A DNA stretch of 64,000 bases from Streptomyces toxytricini (lineage in GTDB: Bacteria; Actinomycetota; Actinomycetes; Streptomycetales; Streptomycetaceae). The stretch is from the NCBI RefSeq assembly GCF_014649915.1, contig NZ_BMTY01000013.1:21679-85678 (forward strand), written 5' to 3'. The notes beneath the pieces are model-generated. The model did not search any database and had not been told where the DNA came from. It saw only the letters and a program-made list of their open reading frames with translations. Made by a program: the position numbers and the translations under genes. Shown here piece by piece: positions 1-9,251 of the stretch; the first letter of the stretch is position 1; every line of letters starts with the position of its first letter.

Positions 1-206
1 ACGGACCCGTCCTCGCCGACCCGGAAGGTCGGATCGCCCGGCCCCCGGCGCAGCGGCCCGAGCGTCAGACCCAGATCGATCGGCCCGCCGGGATCCCAGA
101 GGCGGCTCAGCGCCGCGCCCGCGCCCGCCGCCGGCCGCGCAGCGGGTACGCGGGTCCGGCCGCCGCGCACGGCGGCGCGGGTCAGGGGATCGAATCGGCC
201 GGCCAT
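1..206 (-). CDS. DNA-3-methyladenine glycosylase-like protein (5' part only)
   Basis: The first 68 codons of a minus-strand gene run off the left edge, starting at an ATG at 206. After a basic, Ala/Arg-rich lead of about 35 residues comes a segment containing LWDPGGPIDLGLTLGPLRRG, followed by GDPTFRV. In my recollection this matches the start of Streptomyces AlkA-type DNA-3-methyladenine glycosylases, which remove alkylated bases in base-excision repair. The helix-hairpin-helix catalytic core would lie outside the window, so the assignment rests only on the N-terminal strand pattern. The next gene (311-1765) points the same way, about 100 bp upstream. Confidence 0.5.
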   Translation of the reverse strand, partial: MAGRFDPLTRAAVRGGRTRVPAARPAAGAGAALSRLWDPGGPIDLGLTLGPLRRGPGDPTFRVGEDGS

Positions 207-310
207 GCCACGAGCGTAGCCGCATCCCGACCGGCCGGAGCGGGAGGGCGGGGGCGCCGACGCCCCGGGCGCCCGGGCCCCCGGCGGCCCCGACCCGCGG
301 GACCGGCCCC

Positions 311-1765
311 TCACCTCCCCTGGAGCTTCGCCGATGCCGTCCGGGTGGTGGGCAGCTGCCCGTACAGCAGCTTGCCGGGGCACTCGGTCGCGAATCCGTC
401 GCGGTGCCCGGAGATCACCTTCATCTTCACGCTGCTGCCCTTGGGGTAGCGGTTGCCGCCTCCGGATTTCAGCGTGGCCGTCGACCGCGGGTCCCGGTTG
501 AACAGGCCCAGCTTCCAGGCCGTGAGCGCCGCGACGGACTTCACCGCGGACGCCGGCGGGTTCGTCCCCGTGAAGGTGCCGATGACCGCGATGCCCATGC
601 TGTCGGTGTTGAAGCCCATGGTGTGCGCGCCGAGCACCGCCCGGGCGACGCCGCCCGCACGGCCCTCGTAGACGGTGCCGCACTTGTCGACGAGGAAGTT
701 GTAGCCGATGTCCCGCCATCCGCTGCTGACGACGTGGTAGCGGTACATGCTGCGGATGACGGCCGGCGCGTCCTTGCAGGCGTAGTTGTTCCCGGAGGCA
801 GTGTGGTGGACGAAGGCGGCCTTGACGGTGCTCGTGTAGACGAAGGCCTTCTCCCTCAGCTTCTCGTCGGCCCCCCATCCCAGCCTGGTGACGATCCTCG
901 GGCGCGGTCCGATGTAGGGCGCGGCCGCGGCGCCGGGCCGGGCCTCGCCGGTCAGGACGGCGTCAGCGGTCGAGTCGGCCTTGTCGAGGGCGCCGATCTC
1001 GGCGGCGCCCAGGGGCGCCAGCGGGACGTTCACGGAGGAGGCCTCCGCCGTCTCCATGGTCATGCCGGGCAGCAGTACGGGCCCCTTGTCGTCGTCGCCG
1101 GGCAGCCCGCCCGTGCCCGCGCCGTTCTTCCCGTCGGCGGCGCCCGCGGGCGGCGCTCCGGGGTCGACCAGCTCGATCCGCAGGCCGGACGGGAGCCGCG
1201 CGGGGAGCGCGCGCGCAGTGGGGCGTTCCGCCTCGACGCGCACTTCGATGGCATCCGACTCCCCCACCCACAGCGGGGCGGTGGCGCCGCGGGCGGGGCC
1301 GGTGCCGCGTTCGGCGGTGTCGGGGTCGGGGGCGTGCTCGCCGTTGTGGGTCTCGACGTCCTGCCAGTCGGACCAGAGCGCGGTGCCGACGGACCGGGTA
1401 CGGACCTGGACGCGGCCGTGGAGCTCGGCGTCTGCGTCGTCCCAGACGACACCGACGAGCGAGAACCGCTCGACCTCCCGCGCGGCGAGGCCCCTCGTCT
1501 CGGGCAGGCCGGCGGCGGGGGGCACGGCCGACCGGTCGGAGGACGCCCCCAGGGGGACGAGGGGCAGCGACCGGGTGGAACCGGCGGGGGTTGCGGCGGA
1601 AGCCGGCCCGAGGCCGGAGGCGGCGGCACCGGAAGCGGCGCCCGGACCGAGGACGGCGGCACCCGCACCGGAGGCGGCGGCAGCCGGCCCGGACAGGGCG
1701 AGCGGCAGGGCAAGTGTGGCGGCGGCGGCCGCGACACCGACCGCTGAAGACAGGAATCCACGCAT
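311..1765 (-). CDS. Secreted N-acetylmuramoyl-L-alanine amidase / PGRP-domain protein
   Basis: 484 residues. The ATG at 1765 opens a classic signal peptide (MRGFLSSAV then an Ala/Leu core ending PAAAASG), so the protein should act outside the membrane on peptidoglycan. Residues of about 80-200 form a beta-rich region (SDWQDVETHNGEHAPD). The last 200 or so residues are a peptidoglycan-recognition/amidase_2 domain that begins RIVTRLGWGADE. The usual zinc ligands are visible: the first His in FVHHTASGN, the His in VISGHRDG and the Cys in ATECPGKLL; SMGIAVIGTF is a typical core strand. The family cleaves the MurNAc-L-Ala bond. The open frame continues upstream to 1981, but that extension lacks coding character and would bury the signal peptide. 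Confidence 0.9.
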   Translation of the reverse strand: MRGFLSSAVGVAAAAATLALPLALSGPAAAASGAGAAVLGPGAASGAAASGLGPASAATPAGSTRSLPLVPLGASSDRSAVPPAAGLPETRGLAAREVERFSLVGVVWDDADAELHGRVQVRTRSVGTALWSDWQDVETHNGEHAPDPDTAERGTGPARGATAPLWVGESDAIEVRVEAERPTARALPARLPSGLRIELVDPGAPPAGAADGKNGAGTGGLPGDDDKGPVLLPGMTMETAEASSVNVPLAPLGAAEIGALDKADSTADAVLTGEARPGAAAAPYIGPRPRIVTRLGWGADEKLREKAFVYTSTVKAAFVHHTASGNNYACKDAPAVIRSMYRYHVVSSGWRDIGYNFLVDKCGTVYEGRAGGVARAVLGAHTMGFNTDSMGIAVIGTFTGTNPPASAVKSVAALTAWKLGLFNRDPRSTATLKSGGGNRYPKGSSVKMKVISGHRDGFATECPGKLLYGQLPTTRTASAKLQGR

Positions 1766-1904
1766 GCAAGCGATGCTGGGCACTCTCCCCGCGGCCCGCC
1801 ATCGGAGAACTGACGGACCGTCTGCTGACGCGCCCGGCCCGCTCCCCCGTACGGATGAGCCGCGCGCCGCCGTCCGGGGGAGCGCCCCGCGTACGCTGGG
1901 CCGG

Positions 1905-2657
1905 GTGAACGCCACTGACCGCACCCCTGCCGACCTGCTGCGATCCGCGCTCGCCGCCGATCCGGGCCGCCCTCTCGTCACCTTCTACGACGACGCCACG
2001 GGCGAGCGCGTCGAATTGTCCGTCGCCACCTTCGCCAATTGGGTGGCCAAGACCGCCAACCTCCTCCAGGGCGACCTGGCCGCCGGCCCCGGCGACCGGC
2101 TCGCCCTCCTGCTCCCCGCGCACTGGCAGAGCGCCGTCTGGCTGCTCGCCTGCGCCTCGGTCGGCGTCGTCGCCGAGGTCGGCGGGGACCCGGCCGGCGC
2201 GGACGTGGTCGTCAGCGGCCCGGACACCCTGGAGGCGGCCTCGGCGTGCCCGGGCGAGCGCGTCGCGCTCGCGCTGCGGCCGCTGGGCGGCCGGTTCCCG
2301 CAGCCGCCGGCCGGGTTCGCGGACTACGCGGTGGAGGTCCCCTCCCAGGGCGACCGCTTCGCCCCGTTCGCCCCCGTCGACCCGGACGCCCCGGGCCTGT
2401 CGGTCGGCGGCGAGGAGCTCAGCCATGCCGAGGTCGTCGAGCGGGCCCGGGCGGACGCGGCCGAGCTGGGCCTGGGCCCGGGGTCCCGGCTGCTGTCCGG
2501 GCGCGGCTACGACACCTGGCAGGGCCTCTCGGCCGGACTGTACGCGGCGCTGGCCGCGGGCGGGTCGGTGGTGCTGTGCCGGCACCTGGACCGGCTGGGC
2601 GCGGAGGGCCTGGCGAAGCGCGCGGAAGCGGAGCGGGTGACGCACACGTCGGCGTAG
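1905..2657 (+). CDS. TIGR03089 family protein, truncated adenylate-forming (ANL) fold
   Basis: 250 residues from a GTG at 1905 (reads VNATDRTPADLL); the upstream frame back to 981 is antisense to the amidase. Residues 1-80 resemble the N-terminus of acyl-CoA synthetases: FANWVAKTANLL, then PGDRLALLLPAHWQSAVWLL, then a Gly/Ala turn. The segment ELSHAEVVERARADAAELGL and AALAAGGSVVLCRHLD resemble the part that follows the nucleotide-binding loop. The TSGTTGxPK-type loop itself is absent: DPDAPGL runs straight into SVGGEELSHAEV. The protein ends where the large C-terminal catalytic half would begin, so it should not adenylate anything. The family is conserved in actinobacteria; its function is unknown to me. 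It sits between the amidase and the first LCP gene. Confidence 0.85.
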   Translation: MNATDRTPADLLRSALAADPGRPLVTFYDDATGERVELSVATFANWVAKTANLLQGDLAAGPGDRLALLLPAHWQSAVWLLACASVGVVAEVGGDPAGADVVVSGPDTLEAASACPGERVALALRPLGGRFPQPPAGFADYAVEVPSQGDRFAPFAPVDPDAPGLSVGGEELSHAEVVERARADAAELGLGPGSRLLSGRGYDTWQGLSAGLYAALAAGGSVVLCRHLDRLGAEGLAKRAEAERVTHTSA

Positions 2658-2818
2658 GAGCCGGCACACCCCGCCACCCGTCCCCTTTTTCACCCGTTCA
2701 GCCCTAGACAGCCCCCCGCCCCCGGGCCGCCCCGCACGCCCGGAGGCAGGATCGGTCCAGGCCGCACGCGTACGGCGACCTGGACCGCATACCGGACCGG
2801 CGAGGGGACGGAACGCGA

Positions 2819-4048
2819 GTGACATCCAGCGCAGGCATACCCGGCAGGCAGCCGGAAGCGGCGGGAGGCTCCCCGGAGTCCCCGCGCCGCCGCCGGCGCC
2901 GCCTGCTGCGCTGGATCGGGCTGGGCCTGGCCCTGCTGGTACTGCTCGGGGCGGGCGCGGGCTGGTGGGTGTACCGCAAGCTCGACGCGAACATCACCGC
3001 GGACACGTCCGCGGCGGCCGAGCTGGAGCGCTACGAGCGGGAGCGCCCGGCGCCAGGCACGAGCGGCTCCCGCAACATCCTGCTGATCGGCTCGGACTCG
3101 CGCGCGGGCAGCGGCAACGCCTCGTACGGCAGGGACAAGGGCACGCAGCGCTCCGACACCGTCATCCTCCTGCACCTGCCCGCCGACCGCCGGAGCGCGA
3201 CGGCGGTCTCGATCCCCCGCGACCTGATGGTGGACATCCCGAGCTGTCTGGGGCCGGGCGGGAGCCGGAGCGCGGAGCAGTTCGCGCAGTTCAACTGGGC
3301 CTTCCAGCGGGGCGGGGCCGCCTGCACGATCCGTACGGCGGAGAAGCTGACCGGGATCCGGATCGACCACCACATGGTGGTGGACTTCGACGGGTTCAAG
3401 CGGATGGTCGACGCGATCGGCGGCGTGGAGGTGTGCCTGAAGCAGCCGGTGAACGACCCCGGGGCACACCTGAGGCTTCCGGCGGGCCGGCAGGTCCTGC
3501 GCGGCGAGAAGGCGCTGGGCTTCGTCCGCGCCCGGTACAGCCTGGGCGACGGCAGCGACACGGAGCGGATGGAGCGTCAGCAGCACTTCCTGGCCTCGAT
3601 GGTCGACAAGGTGCAGAGCAACGGGGTGCTGCTCAACCCGCGGAGGCTGTACCCGCTGCTGGACGCGGCGACGTCCTCGGTCACCACCGACCCGGGGCTG
3701 GCGTCGCTGCGCGGGCTGTACGAACTGGCGCGCGCGCTGCGGAGCGTGCCGACCGACCAGGTGAACTTCCTGACGGTGCCGCGCCGCCCGTACGCCGCGA
3801 ACCCCAACCGGGACGAACTGGTACAGCCCGACGCGGCCCGGCTCTTCCAGCGGCTGCGCACGGACCAGCCGCTCGCGGTGGCGCCGTCGACGGGGCCGCA
3901 CGAGCGCGGCACCGGCAGCACGACCCGGCCGCCCACCGGCATGCCCAGCACTGCGCCGCACACCACACCCACCCCGGGAACCGACACCCGCGCGACGCCC
4001 GTCCCCACGTTCACGGGCACCACCGCCGGGATGACCGACTGCCGGTAA
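2819..4048 (+). CDS. LCP family protein 1 (LytR-CpsA-Psr), no LytR_C domain
   Basis: 409 residues, GTG start at 2819 behind GAGGGGACGG. A short cytoplasmic tail with RRRRRRLLR is followed by one membrane segment (about 30-50) and an extracytoplasmic LCP domain: NILLIGSDSRAG, RSDTVILLHL, AVSIPRDLMVDIP and LGFVRARYSLG carry the conserved Asp and Arg residues of the phosphotransferase pocket. LCP enzymes move undecaprenyl-phosphate-linked glycopolymers such as teichoic or teichuronic acids onto peptidoglycan. The C-terminal 70 residues are a Pro/Thr-rich tail ending DCR, with no LytR_C domain. Four cysteines are present, all in the external part. It is the first of five LCP genes here; the next starts 224 bp downstream. 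Confidence 0.93.
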   Translation: MTSSAGIPGRQPEAAGGSPESPRRRRRRLLRWIGLGLALLVLLGAGAGWWVYRKLDANITADTSAAAELERYERERPAPGTSGSRNILLIGSDSRAGSGNASYGRDKGTQRSDTVILLHLPADRRSATAVSIPRDLMVDIPSCLGPGGSRSAEQFAQFNWAFQRGGAACTIRTAEKLTGIRIDHHMVVDFDGFKRMVDAIGGVEVCLKQPVNDPGAHLRLPAGRQVLRGEKALGFVRARYSLGDGSDTERMERQQHFLASMVDKVQSNGVLLNPRRLYPLLDAATSSVTTDPGLASLRGLYELARALRSVPTDQVNFLTVPRRPYAANPNRDELVQPDAARLFQRLRTDQPLAVAPSTGPHERGTGSTTRPPTGMPSTAPHTTPTPGTDTRATPVPTFTGTTAGMTDCR

Positions 4049-4154
4049 AGCAATCCCAAAAGCCGGTGTCCGAACCGAAAGGCATGCGCGCTTTGCCCCG
4101 TTTTCGGGTGAGTGGAATTTGTCACCACCATGGTTTGGAGCGGACCGGGGCGGA

Positions 4155-4160
4155 TAAGGT
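4155..4160 (+). promoter_or_regulatory. Possible -10 element for LCP gene 2
   Basis: TAAGGT fits the TAnnnT pattern of vegetative -10 boxes and lies about 110 bp before the LCP 2 start, in the only AT-richer stretch of the gap. A matching -35 box is weak, so this is tentative. Confidence 0.25.
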
Positions 4161-4272
4161 GAGCGATCCGGTGCCCTGGCCAGCGAAGAGGCCGTGCACC
4201 AGCAGCCGGATCGTTGACCGGGCGCCTTGGGGGAGGCGTGTCGCGAGGCACCGACGGAGGATTCAAGCAACC

Positions 4273-6108
4273 GTGGATGCGCAGAGCCGTGGGCGGGCGG
4301 ACGAGATCGACCCCGCCGACCAGTGGGTGCTCAACCCCCGCACCGGCAACTACGAACTGCGACTGGACCGCTCCGGTCCGCAAGGTCCGTCGCCGGCGGT
4401 GACCCCGCCGCGCAGACCGTCGCGGTCCCGCTCGGAGGCGGCTCCACCCGCCCAGCCCACCGGGAACACGTCCCGGGCGGCCGGGACGGGCTCCAAGTCG
4501 GCCGGAACCCCCGCGAAGACGCCCGGCGGCGGGGGCCCCTCGAAGACGCCCGGCTCCGGCTCCCCAACGCCCGCGGTGCCCGGTCCGCGCCGCGGCGAGG
4601 CCCCGCCGGGCCGGCGCGGCGGCCGCCCCCGCAAGGGCGGTTCCGCTCCGCGCCGCAAGCGCGCCCTGGTGGTGACGGGCGGCACCCTGGCGTTCCTGCT
4701 GGTGGGCGGCTCGCTGGGCGCGTACCTCTACTACAACCACCTCAACGGCAACCTGAAGGTCACCGACGTCGGCGACGCGGGCACGGGCGGCTTCAAGAAG
4801 GACCAGCCGATCAACATCCTCGTGATCGGCACCGACAAGCGCTCCGGCTCCGGCAACGAGGGGTACGGCGACGCGGGCAGCCCCGGGCACGCGGACACGA
4901 CGATCCTGTTCCACGTCTCGAAGGACCGCACCAACGCCACCGCGCTGTCGATCCCGCGCGACCTGATCACGAACATCCCCGCCTGCCCGACGAAGCAGCC
5001 GGACGGCACGACGAAGACGATCCCCGGCCGCAAGGGGGACCGTTTCAACACGAGCCTCGGCCAGGAGGGCCGCGACCCGGGCTGCACGATGCGCACGGTC
5101 AAGGAGCTCACCGGGATCACCGTCGACCACTTCATGATGGTCGACTTCAACGCGGTGAAGGTGCTCAGCACCGCGGTCGGCGGTGTGCCCGTCTGCCTGG
5201 ACAAGGCCGTCGACGACGAGGACTCGAAGCTGAAGCTCGGCCCCGGCGAGCACCGCCTGCAGGGCGAGGAGGCGCTGGCGTTCGTCCGCACCCGGCACGC
5301 CTTCGGCAACGAGAGCGACCTGGACCGCATCAAGACGCAGCAGCAGTTCCTGAGTTCGATGATGCGCGAGATGAAGTCCAAGGAGACGCTGACCAGTCCG
5401 AAGAAGTTCTTCTCCCTCGCCGAGGCGGCCACGAAGTCGCTGACGGTGGACTCGGGCATCGGGTCGATCGAGAAACTCACCAACCTCGCGGGTGAGTTGA
5501 AGGACATGAACCTCAAGAACGTCACCTTCACCACCCTGCCGGTGCGCGACAACCCGGCGGAGAAGGTCAAGGCGACGGTCGTCGTCGACCACGCCCAGGC
5601 CGATCCGCTGCTGGAGATGATCCGGGGGGACGTGTCCCTCACCGAGGTCGAGGCGAAGGAGCAGGCGGCGAAGGACGCCGCCGACGCCGAGGCGAAGGCC
5701 AAGCAGGACGCGCTGCTCCAGGGCCCGCGCGCGCAGGCGAAGGACGTACGGGTGGACGTCCTCAACGGGGGCGGCCCGGCGGGCTCCGCCTCGGCCACGA
5801 TCGGCTGGCTGCAGAACACCAAGGGCGTCTCCCGGTCCAGCAACCTGGGCAACGCGCCGGCCAAGCTGGACGCCACCCTGCTGGAGTACGCCCCGAACCA
5901 GGCCGACCAGGCCCGCGCCCTCGCGGACATGATGGGGCTGCCCGCCTCGGCGCTGAAGATGGGCACGGCCGACGCGGCGCCCAGGACCGCGATGAAGCTG
6001 ACGCTCGGCGCGGACTTCAAGGGGGCGGGGGTCTCCATGACGGCCCCGCAGAAGGCGCCGGAGAACATCCAGCGCGTCGAGGCGGACAAGGCGATCTGCG
6101 CCAAGTAG
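4273..6108 (+). CDS. LCP family protein 2 with C-terminal LytR_C domain
   Basis: 611 residues. The GTG at 4273 lies 12 nt after GGAGG and gives VDAQSRGRADEIDPADQWVL; longer frames run through LCP gene 1 and are spurious. Residues 1-125 are a long cytoplasmic Pro/Ser/Arg-rich region ending PRRKRALVV, followed by one membrane segment. The LCP domain holds NILVIGTDKRSGSGNEGYG, ADTTILFH, LSIPRDLITNIP and LAFVRTRHAFG. A Lys/Ala-rich helical stretch (EAKEQAAKDAADAEAKAK) links it to a LytR_C domain starting VRVDVLNGGG. The chain ends ICAK; the four cysteines are all external. Role: attachment of a glycopolymer to peptidoglycan, inferred from the family. Confidence 0.93.
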   Translation: MDAQSRGRADEIDPADQWVLNPRTGNYELRLDRSGPQGPSPAVTPPRRPSRSRSEAAPPAQPTGNTSRAAGTGSKSAGTPAKTPGGGGPSKTPGSGSPTPAVPGPRRGEAPPGRRGGRPRKGGSAPRRKRALVVTGGTLAFLLVGGSLGAYLYYNHLNGNLKVTDVGDAGTGGFKKDQPINILVIGTDKRSGSGNEGYGDAGSPGHADTTILFHVSKDRTNATALSIPRDLITNIPACPTKQPDGTTKTIPGRKGDRFNTSLGQEGRDPGCTMRTVKELTGITVDHFMMVDFNAVKVLSTAVGGVPVCLDKAVDDEDSKLKLGPGEHRLQGEEALAFVRTRHAFGNESDLDRIKTQQQFLSSMMREMKSKETLTSPKKFFSLAEAATKSLTVDSGIGSIEKLTNLAGELKDMNLKNVTFTTLPVRDNPAEKVKATVVVDHAQADPLLEMIRGDVSLTEVEAKEQAAKDAADAEAKAKQDALLQGPRAQAKDVRVDVLNGGGPAGSASATIGWLQNTKGVSRSSNLGNAPAKLDATLLEYAPNQADQARALADMMGLPASALKMGTADAAPRTAMKLTLGADFKGAGVSMTAPQKAPENIQRVEADKAICAK

Positions 6109-6217
6109 CCGTACGGGCCGGCCGGCCGCTCCCCCGACGAGCGGCCGGCCGGCACCCGACCTGCGCCGGTCCGGCGGGCGCACCATGACGACATGACGTG
6201 ATCTCTAGGGGGGACGT

Positions 6218-7933
6218 GTGAGGAGCAACAGCGTGCGCGGGGAGGGGGCGCCCGCCCGGCCGGACGGCGACACGGCCGACGGCGGACCAGCGGCCCGCGG
6301 CGGCGTCCCCGCAGCGCGCCCGGGCGCGGGCTCCGCGGCAGGGGCCGCGGCCGCTTCCGGGACGGGCTCCGCCCCCCGGCGCGGCAAGCGCCGGATACTC
6401 CGCTGGACGGCCTCGGTGCTGGCCTTCCTCATACTCGCGACGGCGGCGGCCGGGTACCTCTACTACCGCCACCTCAACGGCAGCATCCAGACGGACGCGC
6501 TCAACCTGGGCGAGAACAAGCTGGGCGGCTCCAAGCCCAACGCCTTCGGGCAGACCCCGCTGAACATCCTCCTGATCGGCTCCGACGCCCGCGACGGCGA
6601 GGAGAACAAGGCCCTCGGCGGCGCGAAGGACACCTTCGACGGGCCGCCGCTGGCGGACGTGCAGATGCTGCTGCACCTGTCGGCGGACCGCAGCAACATG
6701 TCGGTGGTGTCGATGCCGCGCGACACGATGCTGAAGATGCCCAAGTGCACCGAGCCGAACGGCAAGGTGCACCAGGCGAGCCGTGGCCTCGTCCAGACCA
6801 ACGAGTCCCTCAGCCGCGGCGGCCCGGGCTGCACGGTCGCCGCCTGGCAGGACCTGACCCGGATCCCGATCGACCACTTCATGATGATCGACTTCAAGGG
6901 CGTGGTGACGATGGCGGACGCCATCGGCGGCGTCCCGGTCTGCGTCCAGGAGAACGTCCACTCCCTCACCCGCGACGGCAAGGGATCCGGCCTGAAGCTC
7001 CCCAAGGGCGAGAACACCATCCAGGGCGAGGTGGCCCTGCAGTGGCTGCGCACCCGCTACGGCTTCGAGGACGGCAGCGACATAGGCCGCGCCCACGCCC
7101 AGCACATGTACATGAACTCGCTGGCCCGCGAGTTCCGCCGGAACGCCAAGCTGAGCAACCCGATGAAGCTCAACAGCCTGGCCCAGGCCGCCATCAAGGC
7201 GATGGTCGTGGACCCCGGCCTCAACAAGATCGACAAGCTGTACGACCTGAGCATGGAGCTCAAGAAGGTCGACCCGTCCCGCATCACCATGACGACGATG
7301 CCGTGGATCCCGAGCCCCTCGGACTCGGCCCGCGTCGAGCCCAAGCCGGGCGAGGCGGAGGACCTTTTCCGGATGATCCGCGAGGACATCCCGCTCGACG
7401 GCAAGGGCCCCGAGCAGCCCGCCGCCCCCGGGGCGACTCCGTCCCCCGGCACCTCCGGTGCGCCCGCGACCCCCGCCTCCCCCGCCCCGAGCACGCCGAC
7501 GGCCGATCCGGCCGCGCCGCCCGCGAAGATCGCCGTGTCGGTCCGCAACGCCACCGGCGGCAGGGACGGGGCGCAGGGCCGGGTCAAGGGCCGGGCCGGC
7601 GAGGTCGCGGCCGTCCTGGCCGGCAAGGGCTTCACCCGGGCCGTCGCGGACACCCTGACCGGGTCCGAGGACACGACGGTGGTCCGCTTCTCCAGCCCGG
7701 ACCGGGCGGGCGACGCCGCGGCCGTGGCGACCGCGCTGGGCCTGCCGGCCTCCGCCGTGCAGAAGACGGACGACGTTCCCGGGATCGTCCTGTTCGTCGG
7801 GAAGGACTGGCGGACCGGCAGCGCGCCGACACCGCCCCCGCCGGCCCCCACCAAGGCCCCGGACTCCTCCCGTCCGCTCAACGGCGGCAACGACAAGGAG
7901 TGCATGGCGATCCAACCGGGCTTCACCTGGTAG
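6218..7933 (+). CDS. LCP family protein 3 with LytR_C domain
   Basis: 571 residues, GTG at 6218 after AGGGGGGAC. A low-complexity cytoplasmic head (Ala/Gly/Arg, about 55 residues) precedes a membrane helix with LAFLILATAAAGYLYY. The LCP domain contains NILLIGSDARDG, LADVQMLLHL (Val where most LCPs have Thr), VSMPRDTMLKMP and LQWLRTRYGFEDG. After a Pro/Ala/Thr linker there is a LytR_C domain (KIAVSVRNATGG to GIVLFVGKDW). The protein ends KECMAIQPGFTW, so its last cysteine is again near the C-terminus. It is followed by a strong terminator and the convergent glycosyltransferase gene. The long N-terminal tail could be shortened to an internal GTG at 6233. Confidence 0.92.
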   Translation: MRSNSVRGEGAPARPDGDTADGGPAARGGVPAARPGAGSAAGAAAASGTGSAPRRGKRRILRWTASVLAFLILATAAAGYLYYRHLNGSIQTDALNLGENKLGGSKPNAFGQTPLNILLIGSDARDGEENKALGGAKDTFDGPPLADVQMLLHLSADRSNMSVVSMPRDTMLKMPKCTEPNGKVHQASRGLVQTNESLSRGGPGCTVAAWQDLTRIPIDHFMMIDFKGVVTMADAIGGVPVCVQENVHSLTRDGKGSGLKLPKGENTIQGEVALQWLRTRYGFEDGSDIGRAHAQHMYMNSLAREFRRNAKLSNPMKLNSLAQAAIKAMVVDPGLNKIDKLYDLSMELKKVDPSRITMTTMPWIPSPSDSARVEPKPGEAEDLFRMIREDIPLDGKGPEQPAAPGATPSPGTSGAPATPASPAPSTPTADPAAPPAKIAVSVRNATGGRDGAQGRVKGRAGEVAAVLAGKGFTRAVADTLTGSEDTTVVRFSSPDRAGDAAAVATALGLPASAVQKTDDVPGIVLFVGKDWRTGSAPTPPPPAPTKAPDSSRPLNGGNDKECMAIQPGFTW

Positions 7934-7982
7934 CACCGGCGGCGCCCCGCGCAGCGCACGCGCGCGGGGCACGGCACGGAAA

Positions 7983-8023
7983 GGGCCCGGGCCGGGCGGT
8001 CGACGACCGCCCGGCCCGGGCCC
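7983..8023. terminator. Bidirectional hairpin terminator
   Basis: A perfect 20-bp inverted repeat (GGGCCCGGGCCGGGCGGTCG, a single A at 8003, then its complement) lies between the convergent LCP 3 and glycosyltransferase genes. It has no U-tract, as is usual in Streptomyces. Confidence 0.85.
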
Positions 8024-8047
8024 CTTCGCCTGTGAGTCCGGCGGCTC

Positions 8048-9076
8048 TCAGGCGGCCGCCGACGGGTCGGCCTGCGGCGCCGGCCGCCGGCTCGCGATGA
8101 CCTTGTCGGCCAGCGAGCGCGGGCTGCTCAGGAAGCCGAAGCCCCAGGACATGTGCATGGTGGCGATGGCCACCGGGATCTGCACCCGCGCCTTCGGCGA
8201 GAGCCCCCGGCCCGCCGGGATCGACCCGAGCGTGATCCCCGCGAGGTAGCCGGCGGGGACGGCGAAGGCCCAGGGGGTGATCGCCGCGCCGGCGACGATG
8301 CTCGCCGCGATGGCGCAGACAGCGGTCGGCGGGGCGAGGTAGCGCATGTTGATCGAGCCGGCGTGGTACCGGGCGACGACGTGCCGCCAGCGGCCGTAGT
8401 CCTTGTACTGCTTGGCCAGCGCCCGCACCGACGGCCGCGGCCGGTACTGCACCTTCAGCTCGGGCGAGAACCAGATCAGGCCGCCCGCCTCGCGGATGCG
8501 GTAGTTCAGCTCCCAGTCCTGGGCGCGGATGAACTCCTCGTTGTAGCCGCCGGCCCGCTCCAGGGCCTCCCGCCGGAACACGCCCAGGTAGACGGTCTCG
8601 GCCGGGCCGGCCACGCCGCCGGTGTGGAAGGCCGCGTTGCCGACGCCGAGCCGGGAGGTCATCGCGGCGGCGACTGCCTCCTCCCAGGCGTTCTCGCCCT
8701 CGGCGTGCATGATGCCGCCGACGTTCTGCGCGCCGGTCTCCTCCAGGAGGCGGACGGCCGTCGCGATGTAGTCCGGGGAGAGCATGCCGTGGCCGTCGAC
8801 GCGTACCACGATCGGGTGGCGCGACGCCTTGATGGCGGCGTTGAGGGCGGCCGGGGTGCGGCCGGAGGGGTTCGGGACGGTGACGACGCGAGGGTCCTCG
8901 CGCACGAGCTCGGCGGCGATCTCGTCGGTGCGGTCCGTGGACGGCCCCAGCGCGATCACCACCTCCATCTCACCGGCGTACTCCTGTCCGAGGATGTGGC
9001 GGACGGAGTCGCGCAGGTGGCGCTCCTCGTTGAGCACCGGCATGATCACCGAGACTGCGGGCTGCTGGGCGGGCAT
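8048..9076 (-). CDS. Family 2 glycosyltransferase with C-terminal membrane segments
   Basis: 342 residues. The ATG at 9076 is preceded by GAAGGAC; a TTG four codons upstream (9088) would lose that site. The GT-A fold is plain: VSVIMPVLNEERHLRDSV at the start, LGPSTDRTDEIAAEL, then the acceptor/metal region RVDGHGMLSPDY and the QDWELNYRIREAG helix. After about residue 230 two or three hydrophobic segments follow (AIAASIVAGAAITPWAFAV and later), suggesting a membrane-bound enzyme using lipid-linked acceptors. Its place between LCP genes suggests that it builds the polymer that the LCP proteins attach. The substrate cannot be read from the sequence. Confidence 0.88.
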   Translation of the reverse strand: MPAQQPAVSVIMPVLNEERHLRDSVRHILGQEYAGEMEVVIALGPSTDRTDEIAAELVREDPRVVTVPNPSGRTPAALNAAIKASRHPIVVRVDGHGMLSPDYIATAVRLLEETGAQNVGGIMHAEGENAWEEAVAAAMTSRLGVGNAAFHTGGVAGPAETVYLGVFRREALERAGGYNEEFIRAQDWELNYRIREAGGLIWFSPELKVQYRPRPSVRALAKQYKDYGRWRHVVARYHAGSINMRYLAPPTAVCAIAASIVAGAAITPWAFAVPAGYLAGITLGSIPAGRGLSPKARVQIPVAIATMHMSWGFGFLSSPRSLADKVIASRRPAPQADPSAAA

Positions 9077-9251
9077 GTGGTCCTTCAAGGTCGGGTATCG
9101 GTGTCACGTTACCGCGTACGGGGGAAACGGGTGCGCGCCGCCTGATCGGTGGGGACCGGCGCTGATCGTACGGGCCTACTGTTCTGACGATCTGACCGAT
9201 GTGTGCGGATTTCCCTGACGGCCGCTGCAGATCCCGCGGAGGTGTTCCCCC

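Noticed and set aside
404-1747. A 447-codon plus-strand frame over the amidase gene
   Set aside because: It is antisense to a clear signal-peptide and PGRP protein and its composition is Arg/Gly/Val-rich without motifs.
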